This document shows, piece by piece, positions 33,283-41,059 of a DNA stretch of 64,000 nt. The position numbers and the translations under genes were made by a program. Within the stretch, counting starts at the first letter, position 1; each line of letters starts with the position of its first letter. Origin of the DNA: Catellatospora coxensis (GTDB lineage: Bacteria; Actinomycetota; Actinomycetes; Mycobacteriales; Micromonosporaceae). The notes beneath the pieces are model-generated. The model saw only the letters and a list, made by a program, of their open reading frames with translations. It ran no database searches and was not told the DNA's origin. The stretch covers positions 1 through 64,000 of the forward strand of contig NZ_BONI01000025.1 in assembly GCF_016862635.1 (NCBI RefSeq), written 5' to 3'.

Positions 33283-36200
33283 GTGTCGTCACAACGGGGA
33301 TTCCGGTTACATTTCTCACCAGGGCGGCCTATGCGTCCGTTGGCCGTGGTCATAGCCTCGGCGCTGGTGGCGGGCCTGGCGCAGGTGCCGGCACCCGCGC
33401 CTGCGGCGGCTGACGAGGGCCGTCCCGCGGTTCAGGCGCAGCCAGCTGCCGCGCAGGGCGCCGCCCTTCCGGCGGAGGCGCGTGCGCAGGATCCGACGGC
33501 GGACAAGACCATGGTGCGCGCGGATGCCGTGGCATGGCCCACGGCGGCGGCGGTCGAGATCGACGCGGTAGCGGTGGATGCGAAATTCGCCGACGTCGGC
33601 GGTCTGGCTGTGGACGTGTCCCGGGCCGAAGGGCTGTCCGGTGCGGTCTCGCGGTCTGCTCAGGGCACCCCGCAGCGGGCCCGGGTGCAGGTCTTCGACC
33701 GGCCGGTGTCGAAGCGGCTCGGGGTGGACGGACCGGTGCTGCAGGTGTCGCGCGCCGACGGTGTCGGCGCGGTCGGGCAGGTGAGCCTCTCGGTGCGGTA
33801 CGCCGGTTTCGAGCACGCGATCGGCGGTGACTGGGGGGCGCGGCTGCGGCTGGTGAAACTGCCGGCCTGCGCGCTGACCTCGCCGGAGCGGGCGGAGTGC
33901 CGGAGGGCCACGCCGCTGGCCTCGGTGAACGACACGTCGGCTCGTACGGTGACCGCTGAGGTCGATGCGGCCGCCGGCGCGGCCGGCGCGACGGTCCTCG
34001 CGATGTCGGCCGGCGCCTCCTCGACGCAAGGCGACTATGCGGCGACCAAGCTGGCGCCGTCGTCGTCGTGGAGCACGGCGCTGGCGTCGGGCGGCTTCTC
34101 CTGGAGCTACCCGATCGAGGTGCCGGCCGTCCCGGGGGGCCTTCAGCCGCAGGTCGGACTGTCCTACTCGTCGCAGGCGGTGGACGGGCGCACGTCGATG
34201 ACCAACAACCAGGGTTCGTGGATCGGTGAGGGCTTCACCTACGAGCCGGGCTACATCGAGCGCCGGTACAAGCCGTGTGCCGACGACGGCCACGAGAACG
34301 CCGCGGATCAGTGCTGGGCGTTCCACAACGCGACGATCATGCTCGGCGGCAGGTCCGGGACCCTGGTCAAGGTCAACGACAACCTGTGGAAGCTCTCCTC
34401 CGACGACGGCTCGAAGATCGAGCGCCTGACCGGCGCCGTCAACGGCGACGACGACGGGGAGCACTGGCGGGTCACCACGACCGACGGCACGCAGTACTAC
34501 TTCGGCAAGAACCGGCTGCCGGGCTGGTCGGCGAACATGGAGGAGACCGAGTCGGTCTGGACGGTGCCGGTCTTCGGCGACGACTCCGGCGAGCCGTGCA
34601 ACAAGTCCTCCGGCTTCGACGACTCCTACTGCGACCAGGCGTGGCGCTGGAACCTCGACTACGTCGTCAATCCGCGCGGCAGCGTGATCTCCTATTACTA
34701 TGACCGGGAGGTCAACTACTACGCCCGCGGCGCGCGGATCACCATCGACGGGGCGAAGTACCACCGCGGCGGATACCTCGCGCGGATCGACTACGGCCAG
34801 CGCGATCAGCAGGTCTACAGCACGAAGGCGCCGGCCCGGGTGGTGTTCGGCACGGTGGAGCGCTGCATCCCGGCTGCCGGGGTGGACTGCGACGCCGAGG
34901 ACCTGAACGAGGACACCGCCGCCTCCTGGCCCGATGTCCCGGAGGACCTGATCTGCGCCGCAGGCACCCACTGCGAGATCGGTCAGGCGTCGGCCTCGTT
35001 CTTCACCCGCAAGCGCCTGGTGAAGATCCAGACTGAGATCAGCAACGGCACCTCCTGGACCCCGGTCGCCTCCTGGGCTCTGGAGCACGCCTTCAAGGTC
35101 AACGACGACGCGTCCCGTACGCTGTGGCTCAAGAAGATCACCAAGTCAGGGCACCGCGACGGCGTCACGCTGACCATGCCCGCCACCGAGCTCGACGGCA
35201 TCCAGCTGCCCAACCGGATCGACCTGGACGACGACGACTTCGGCCCGCTGATCCGCTACCGTCTCGCCACGGTCAAGACCGACACCGGTGCCCAGATCAC
35301 GATCAAGTACAAGGCGCCGGACTGCGCCAAGGACAACCTGCCCGACCCGGAGACTTCCACCAGGCGCTGCTACCCGATCATCTGGAACCCGCTCGGCGGC
35401 GGCGAGGACGACGAGGTCACCGACTGGTTCCACAAGTACGTCGTGGACAACGTGGTCGTCGACGACCTGCTCGGCGGCTCGAACAACCTGGACATGGTCA
35501 GCGCCTACGAGTACGTCGGCGACGCGGCCTGGCGCAAGGGCGAGCCGGACGGCATCACCAAGAACGAGGACCTGAGCTGGAACAACTGGCGCGGCTACGC
35601 CAAGGTCATCGTCCGCACCGGTGACGGGCAGTCCATGCCGGGCCGGGCCGACCACTACTTCCTGCGCGGCCTGAGCGGCGGTGAGAAGGCCGACGGCAGC
35701 AAGCCGACGGTCACGGTGACGGACTCCGCCGGCACCTCCTACACCGACCACGACGAGTGGTCCGGGCACGAGCTGGAGACGGTCCTCTACAACGGGGCCG
35801 ACATCGTCACCAAGACGATCAACCAGCCGTGGCGGCACGTCACCCGGACCCAGACCGAGACCTGGGGCTCCAACATCTCCGCGTTCGTCCGCACCGACGT
35901 CGTGCGGAACTTCACCGCGATGCCCGCCGACGGCCAGGGCAACCCGGTGTGGCGGGAGACCAGGACCGAGACCGAGTACGACCCCACGTGGGGCCGCCCG
36001 GTGGCCGTTGACGACCTCGGCGAGACCGGTGCCGGCAAGAGCGGCGACGACCGGTGCACCCGTACCTATTACCGGGACAATCCCACCACGTACCTGTACA
36101 GCTACGCCAACCGGACCCAGACGGTGTCGGTCAACTGCGACGTCGCCAACCCGAACCTGGCCACCCAGCTGATCTCCGCCACGCGCACCAGCTACGACCT

Positions 36201-39200
36201 GAAGGCCTGGGACGAGGCCCCCACCAAGGGCGTCGTCACCCGGTCGGAGAACCTTCACCACTTCGACGGCACGAACATCGTGTACACCACCGCGAGCGAG
36301 GTGACCGACGTCGACGACTTCGGCAGGCCGGAGGCGATGAAGGACGCGCTCGGGCACACCACCACGACGCAGTACGTCGACGTCAACGGGCTGGCAGCCC
36401 AGATCGCGACGACCCGTGCCCTGCCCAACTTCAGCACCACGACCGTCGTGGACCCGGCGACCGGGCAGCCGCTGTACCTGATCGACGTCAACGGCAAGCG
36501 CACCGACCTGGCCTATGACGCGCTCGGCCGGCTGACCGACGTCTGGCTGCCCAACCGCAGCAAGGCCGCCGGTGCCACCCCCAACCGCAAGTTCGGCTAC
36601 CAGGTGCGCAACGACAAGACCTCGGTCGTGAGCACTTACACGATCAGGAACGACGGCACCTACCAGGTCGGCTACGAGCTCTACGACGGCCTGCTGCGAC
36701 CCAGGCAGAAGCAGATGCCAGGGCCGGGCGGCTGGCTGCTTACCGACACCTTCCACGATGGCAACGGCCAGGCGTACAAGTCCAACGACGTCTACCTGGC
36801 GACCGGCGTGGCCGGGGACATACCGCTGGTGACGGCGGAAGGCGCGGTCAACGGCCAGCACACGTTCACCTTCGACGGCGTGGGCCGGGCGATCCTCGAC
36901 ACGTTCTCCATCGCCGGGGACGAGAAGTGGTCGGCGTCCACGACGTACGCGGGCGACCGCACGCACGTCGACCCGCCGGTCGGCGGCGTGCCGACCACCA
37001 CGGTCTGGGACGCCCGGGGCCAGATGACGGAGCTGCACCAATACCACGGCGAGAGCCCGACCGGTCCCGCCGACGTCACCGAATACACCTACACCCCGGC
37101 GGGTCAGCTCGCGACGCTGACCGACCCGCAGGACAACGTCTGGCGCTACCACTACAACCAGCGCCAGCTCCAGGAGACCATCGAGAACCCCGACTCCGGC
37201 GACACCCGCTACGTGTACGACGACGCGGGCCAGGTGACCTCGGTGACCGACGGTCGCGACGTCAAGGTGTCCTACCGCTACGACGCGCTCGGCCGCAAGA
37301 CCGAGACCTGGCAGGGCGAACTCGATTCCGGGCTGCAGCTGTCGGCCTGGGTCTACGACGCGCCCGGCAACCTCGGCGAGCTCTACTACAGCAGGCGCAT
37401 CCACCAGGGTCAGAGCTACTACACCATCTACCTGACCCGTGACGAGCTGTACCGGCCGACGAAGACCCGCTACTCCTTCCCCAGCGCCGCGGCCGGGGTC
37501 GGCTCGCTGTTGGGCAAGAACTACGACTACTCCGCCGCGTACAACACCGACGGCACGCTGCAGTCCTTCGGCGTGCCCGCCGCGGGCGGTCTTCCTGCCG
37601 AGGCGCTGGCGGCGACCTACGACAACCTGCTCCGGCCGACCGCGCTGACCGGGGCCACCACCTATGTGACCTCGACCCTCTACAGCAACGTCGGTGAGCT
37701 GCTGCAGACCGAGCTCTACACCGGCAGCGGCAAGAAGGCCTGGCTGACCTGGCATTACGAGCGCGGCACCGGCCGCCTCTCCCGCACGAAGATCAACCGT
37801 CAGAACGTTCCCGTGTACGACATGGACGCGCAGTACACCTACGACGAGTCGGGCAACGTCCTGTCCATCGCCGACCTTCCGGTCGGCGGCACCCGTGACA
37901 TCCAGTGTTTCGAGTACGACTACCTGAACCGCATCACGGCGGCGTGGTCGACCGCGAGCAGCACCAAGACCTGCGCCGACGGCGTCACGCAGACGGGCGT
38001 GGGAGGTCCGGCCCCCTACCACCACAGCTGGACCTTCGACAAGGTCGGCAACCGCGAGACCGAGACCATCCACTCGCTCACCGGCGGCACCGACACCGAG
38101 CGCACCTACGTCTACCCGGCGCAGGGCGAAGGACAGAATCGGCCGCACAGCCTGACCCGGGTCGACGAGACCGGGCCCGACGGCGACCGCACCTTCCGCT
38201 ACGACTACGACGCCGGCGGCAACACCATCTGCCGCCCGAACACGACGACGACCACCAACGACTGCACCATCGGCAGCCAGGTCGCGCAGCAGTCCCTCAC
38301 CTGGGACGCCGAGGGGCACCTCGCCTCGAGCACCCCGACGGGCGGCCAGCCGACCACCTACATCTACAACGCCGAGGGCACCCGGATCGCCCGCAAGGAC
38401 CCGGGTGGCAACACCACGCTGTTCCTGCCGGGCATGGAACTGACCCAGACCGGCACGGTCGTCACCGGCACCCGCTCCTACGGGTTCGGCGGCCATACGG
38501 TCGCGGTGCGCAACTCCACCGGGATCTACTTCCAGGGCGCCGATCACCACGGCACCGCCAGCGCCTCGATCAAGGCCGGCGACGGTGCGATCTCCTGGCG
38601 CCGCACGACGCCCTACGGCACCTCCCGCCAGCCGACTGCGCCCGCCTTCTGGCCCGACCGCAAGGGCTTCCTCGGCGCGGAGGAGGACCCGACCGGCCTG
38701 ACCCACCTCGGAGCCCGTGAGTACGATCCCCGACTCGGGCGGTTCATCAGCGTCGACCCGCTGCTGAACCCGGCCGAGCCGCAGCAGTGGCACGGCTACG
38801 CCTACGCCAGCAACAGCCCCATCATCAAGAGCGACGCGACCGGCCTGGTCGAGAAGCAAGCCGATGACATGAACTACCCCGACACGACCGGCACCTCGAT
38901 CAACACCATCGTCCTCGACAACGGGACCGAGCTGACGATCATTCGGGAGAACACGGACTTCACCTACTGCATCGACGGTTACTGCCTGCTCAACCAGGAC
39001 GTGCACGATCCTTTCCGGCTGGCCAAGGAGTACGACAAGGCCAAGGCCAGATGGCTCAAGAGCCGCAAGGACGGCGGCGGCAACCGCGAGCTGTCCGATC
39101 TGGAGATCCTCATCGTCCTGGAGACCGCCTGCAACAACGCCAACATGGGCGGGGCGCAGGGCTGCTCCCAGGCCATGATCATGGAGGTCGGCTCTCAATC

Positions 39201-40185
39201 CGCCGCATTGGCCCAAATGGAGATGGGCAACGAGTCGGGATGGCTGCAATGGGCGGCCATCGTGATCAGCATGTTGCCCACCGGCGGCTGGGGCAGCACA
39301 GGCTGCCGGGGCTTCGGGCGCAACCCGGTGGTCCGCACCGCCGGCCGTGGCTACAGTTTCTCGGCCGACACCGAGGTGCTGCTCGCCGACGGAAGCTCCA
39401 AGCCGATCAAGGATCTCGTTGCGGGCGACCGGGTGCTGGCCACCGATCCGGAGACCGGTGAGACCAGGGCCGAGACGGTCACCGTGCACCACATCAACAC
39501 CGACGACATGCTCACCGACCTGACGGTGCAGGACGGGGCCGACCGCCACGTCATCAACACCACGTGGGATCACCCCTTCTGGTCGCAGACCCGCGAGAGC
39601 TGGGTCGACGCGGCCGAGCTGGCACCCGGTGAGCAGCTGCGCTCCCGGGACGGCGACATCGTGACCGTGGCCGAGGTGCACAACCACATCGGCCCGGAGG
39701 TCATGTACAACCTGACGGTCGACGACCTGCACACGTACTACGTGCTCGTCGGCGATGAAGCGGTGCTGGTCCACAACAATCCCGGCCCGGCACCCGTTCC
39801 CGACTTCATCCAAGACGCCATCCAGCTCATCGAGAACGGGAGCCAGCCTCAGCGGGTGGACCAGCACGGAAATCTCGACTTCTACAAGGGCAAGGACGCA
39901 CCCAAGGGAGTCAAGGCATACTGGTACAACGCAGAGATCTACGAGGTGCCGGGCCTGCCGCCGGGTACGGAGAACGACTGGCGCGTGATCCGTACGAAGA
40001 AGAACGGACAGTGGACCTACGGGTGGGTCGCCCCCACGGGCTGGCCCAAGGCGGGCAGCAAGGGGGCCGGCCACAACTACCAGCGAATCTACTCGTACGG
40101 TGCGTTCAAGCCGCCGGTCGGCGGCGGCGCCGGCGGCGCCGGATGCAACACGGCAGGCGTCAATACGCCAGGAGGAACCCCCTGA
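33283..40185 (+). CDS. RHS polymorphic toxin 1: secreted, Hint domain, unassigned toxin tail
   Basis: A 2300-residue RHS/YD-repeat protein. A signal sequence lies near the N-terminus (LAVVIASALVAGLAQ), then a conserved shell region, many YD repeats (YDALGRLTDVW, YDYDAGGNT, YIYNAEGTRIARKD) and the RHS core motif HLGAREYDPRLGRFISVDP at about residue 1808. A Hint/intein-like domain spans ~2023-2165 (SFSADTEVLLADG, GDRVLATDPETGE, TWDHPFW, LHTYYVLVGDEAVLVHN) and ends in His2164-Asn2165, where self-cleavage should occur. The last 135 residues form the presumed toxin: LIENG, DFYKGKDAPKGVKAYW, VIRTKKNGQWTYGWV and a final HNYQRI. I cannot assign its activity; a ribonuclease is possible. The start is GTG 33283 or ATG 33331. 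A candidate immunity gene follows. Confidence 0.9.
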   Translation: MSSQRGFRLHFSPGRPMRPLAVVIASALVAGLAQVPAPAPAAADEGRPAVQAQPAAAQGAALPAEARAQDPTADKTMVRADAVAWPTAAAVEIDAVAVDAKFADVGGLAVDVSRAEGLSGAVSRSAQGTPQRARVQVFDRPVSKRLGVDGPVLQVSRADGVGAVGQVSLSVRYAGFEHAIGGDWGARLRLVKLPACALTSPERAECRRATPLASVNDTSARTVTAEVDAAAGAAGATVLAMSAGASSTQGDYAATKLAPSSSWSTALASGGFSWSYPIEVPAVPGGLQPQVGLSYSSQAVDGRTSMTNNQGSWIGEGFTYEPGYIERRYKPCADDGHENAADQCWAFHNATIMLGGRSGTLVKVNDNLWKLSSDDGSKIERLTGAVNGDDDGEHWRVTTTDGTQYYFGKNRLPGWSANMEETESVWTVPVFGDDSGEPCNKSSGFDDSYCDQAWRWNLDYVVNPRGSVISYYYDREVNYYARGARITIDGAKYHRGGYLARIDYGQRDQQVYSTKAPARVVFGTVERCIPAAGVDCDAEDLNEDTAASWPDVPEDLICAAGTHCEIGQASASFFTRKRLVKIQTEISNGTSWTPVASWALEHAFKVNDDASRTLWLKKITKSGHRDGVTLTMPATELDGIQLPNRIDLDDDDFGPLIRYRLATVKTDTGAQITIKYKAPDCAKDNLPDPETSTRRCYPIIWNPLGGGEDDEVTDWFHKYVVDNVVVDDLLGGSNNLDMVSAYEYVGDAAWRKGEPDGITKNEDLSWNNWRGYAKVIVRTGDGQSMPGRADHYFLRGLSGGEKADGSKPTVTVTDSAGTSYTDHDEWSGHELETVLYNGADIVTKTINQPWRHVTRTQTETWGSNISAFVRTDVVRNFTAMPADGQGNPVWRETRTETEYDPTWGRPVAVDDLGETGAGKSGDDRCTRTYYRDNPTTYLYSYANRTQTVSVNCDVANPNLATQLISATRTSYDLKAWDEAPTKGVVTRSENLHHFDGTNIVYTTASEVTDVDDFGRPEAMKDALGHTTTTQYVDVNGLAAQIATTRALPNFSTTTVVDPATGQPLYLIDVNGKRTDLAYDALGRLTDVWLPNRSKAAGATPNRKFGYQVRNDKTSVVSTYTIRNDGTYQVGYELYDGLLRPRQKQMPGPGGWLLTDTFHDGNGQAYKSNDVYLATGVAGDIPLVTAEGAVNGQHTFTFDGVGRAILDTFSIAGDEKWSASTTYAGDRTHVDPPVGGVPTTTVWDARGQMTELHQYHGESPTGPADVTEYTYTPAGQLATLTDPQDNVWRYHYNQRQLQETIENPDSGDTRYVYDDAGQVTSVTDGRDVKVSYRYDALGRKTETWQGELDSGLQLSAWVYDAPGNLGELYYSRRIHQGQSYYTIYLTRDELYRPTKTRYSFPSAAAGVGSLLGKNYDYSAAYNTDGTLQSFGVPAAGGLPAEALAATYDNLLRPTALTGATTYVTSTLYSNVGELLQTELYTGSGKKAWLTWHYERGTGRLSRTKINRQNVPVYDMDAQYTYDESGNVLSIADLPVGGTRDIQCFEYDYLNRITAAWSTASSTKTCADGVTQTGVGGPAPYHHSWTFDKVGNRETETIHSLTGGTDTERTYVYPAQGEGQNRPHSLTRVDETGPDGDRTFRYDYDAGGNTICRPNTTTTTNDCTIGSQVAQQSLTWDAEGHLASSTPTGGQPTTYIYNAEGTRIARKDPGGNTTLFLPGMELTQTGTVVTGTRSYGFGGHTVAVRNSTGIYFQGADHHGTASASIKAGDGAISWRRTTPYGTSRQPTAPAFWPDRKGFLGAEEDPTGLTHLGAREYDPRLGRFISVDPLLNPAEPQQWHGYAYASNSPIIKSDATGLVEKQADDMNYPDTTGTSINTIVLDNGTELTIIRENTDFTYCIDGYCLLNQDVHDPFRLAKEYDKAKARWLKSRKDGGGNRELSDLEILIVLETACNNANMGGAQGCSQAMIMEVGSQSAALAQMEMGNESGWLQWAAIVISMLPTGGWGSTGCRGFGRNPVVRTAGRGYSFSADTEVLLADGSSKPIKDLVAGDRVLATDPETGETRAETVTVHHINTDDMLTDLTVQDGADRHVINTTWDHPFWSQTRESWVDAAELAPGEQLRSRDGDIVTVAEVHNHIGPEVMYNLTVDDLHTYYVLVGDEAVLVHNNPGPAPVPDFIQDAIQLIENGSQPQRVDQHGNLDFYKGKDAPKGVKAYWYNAEIYEVPGLPPGTENDWRVIRTKKNGQWTYGWVAPTGWPKAGSKGAGHNYQRIYSYGAFKPPVGGGAGGAGCNTAGVNTPGGTP
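34426..34584 (+). repeat. 159-bp near-identical segment shared by the two RHS genes (copy 1)
   Basis: The DNA here and at 42227-42385 agrees at 156 of 159 positions, far above the level of the surrounding gene. It encodes TGAVNGDDDGEHWR and following residues of the RHS shell. Such a patch suggests recent recombination or gene conversion between the two toxin genes. Confidence 0.85.
40171..40176 (+). promoter_or_regulatory. Ribosome-binding sequence that may select a CTG start
   Basis: GGAGGA lies inside the end of the RHS-1 gene. It is six bases before a CTG (40182) that overlaps the RHS-1 stop and is in frame with the candidate immunity gene, but 17 bases before the first ATG (40194). Spacing favours the CTG, which would be a rare start codon. 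Confidence 0.45.
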
Positions 40186-40193
40186 GCACGTAC

Positions 40194-40763
40194 ATGAACC
40201 GTGAGAACCTGTCCGCGGCGCTCGCCGCGGCAGGTCTCACCATGCTCGACTTCGAGGACCCGACCGTGACCATCCCCGCGGAGGCCGCGGTGATGGTCAC
40301 CGGATGTCGCGCGGAGGACGGCCGGGTCGACGAGACCGTCGACTTCGACGATCCCGACCTGGTCGCGAAAATGAACGCGGCCTGGTACGCGATGGCGACG
40401 CGGCACTCGCTGTTCGGCCCGGACCGGGAGTTCCTGCTGGCAGTGGGGCCGGGCGACGACCGCCCGATGCCGCTGCCGCACTGGGCCCGGGTCCGGCTCG
40501 AGCCGGAGTGGGACATCGCGGGCGCGGGTGTCGAGACCGGCGCCCTGGGGGTGACCAACCGCTACCCGCGGTTCGTGATGCACTCCCTCGACGGCGAGGT
40601 CGTCATCGCGGCGACGGCCTGGCAGGACTGCGCCGGCCTGGTCATGGTGCCCCACCCGCACCGGGTGGCCGTGCTGCGGCGGTATGTCGAGGGCGTCTTG
40701 GCCCTCGGTCACCGGTCACCGAAGGCGGCTGACGACGCGCGGGCGTGGCTGAGCCGATCGTGA
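40194..40763 (+). CDS. Candidate immunity protein for RHS toxin 1
   Basis: A 189-residue soluble protein without signal or membrane segment. Acidic patches are prominent (ETVDFDDPDLVAKMN, AEDGRVDE), as in many immunity proteins for nuclease toxins. It begins at the end of the RHS-1 gene (ATG nine bases after the stop, or a CTG overlapping it), which is the usual place for the matching antitoxin. No known immunity family is recognisable. The lack of export signals implies protection in the cytosol, so the toxin probably acts there. Function is inferred from position. Confidence 0.65.
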   Translation: MNRENLSAALAAAGLTMLDFEDPTVTIPAEAAVMVTGCRAEDGRVDETVDFDDPDLVAKMNAAWYAMATRHSLFGPDREFLLAVGPGDDRPMPLPHWARVRLEPEWDIAGAGVETGALGVTNRYPRFVMHSLDGEVVIAATAWQDCAGLVMVPHPHRVAVLRRYVEGVLALGHRSPKAADDARAWLSRS

Positions 40764-40796
40764 GCCCGCTCGCAGGGTTGGTGCCGCCGGCTTGAC

Positions 40797-40841
40797 GGTC
40801 TTAATCCGCGGGTCCGCGGTTCGAGTACTTGGTGGCGCACA
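40797..40841 (+). pseudogene. 3' fragment of tRNA-Lys(CTT)
   Basis: The sequence from the anticodon onward reads CTTAATCCGCGGGTCC, then GCGGTTCGAGT and a GTGGCGCAC acceptor end, as in the 3' half of an actinobacterial tRNA-Lys(CTT). No matching 5' half (acceptor GCGCCA, D arm) is present upstream, and the T stem is partly broken. Followed at once by a strong hairpin, it looks like the short tRNA end left at one boundary of an integrated element. Confidence 0.6.
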
Positions 40842-40880
40842 GAAGAAGCCCCATCTGACCAGGTCAGATGGGGCTTCTTC
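40842..40880 (+). terminator. Strong stem-loop after the immunity gene and tRNA-Lys fragment
   Basis: GAAGAAGCCCCATCTGACC (40842-40860) is exactly complementary to 40862-40880, with one unpaired base at the tip in the perfect form (the top pairs will open). A TTCTTC tail follows. It probably ends the RHS-1/immunity transcript, or came with the tRNA-Lys fragment. Confidence 0.75.
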
Positions 40881-41059
40881 GTGATCAGGCGCACCGAACG
40901 ATCAGGTTTGATGTGCGCAAAGCCAGATTGCGCGTTCCGCTGACGCGGTCCACGTCGCGACGACAACGGTATATGTCCATATTGTACTTCCGTCCCCCTC
41001 CAACTGTCGTGGGTGATATAGCATCCTGCGCTCAGACCTTGAACGACGGGGGATCAGCC

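Noticed and set aside
35146-40074. A 1642-codon minus-strand frame opposite RHS-1 (and a similar 1519-codon frame opposite RHS-2).
   Set aside because: Both are antisense shadows of RHS genes, without start signals or recognisable domains.
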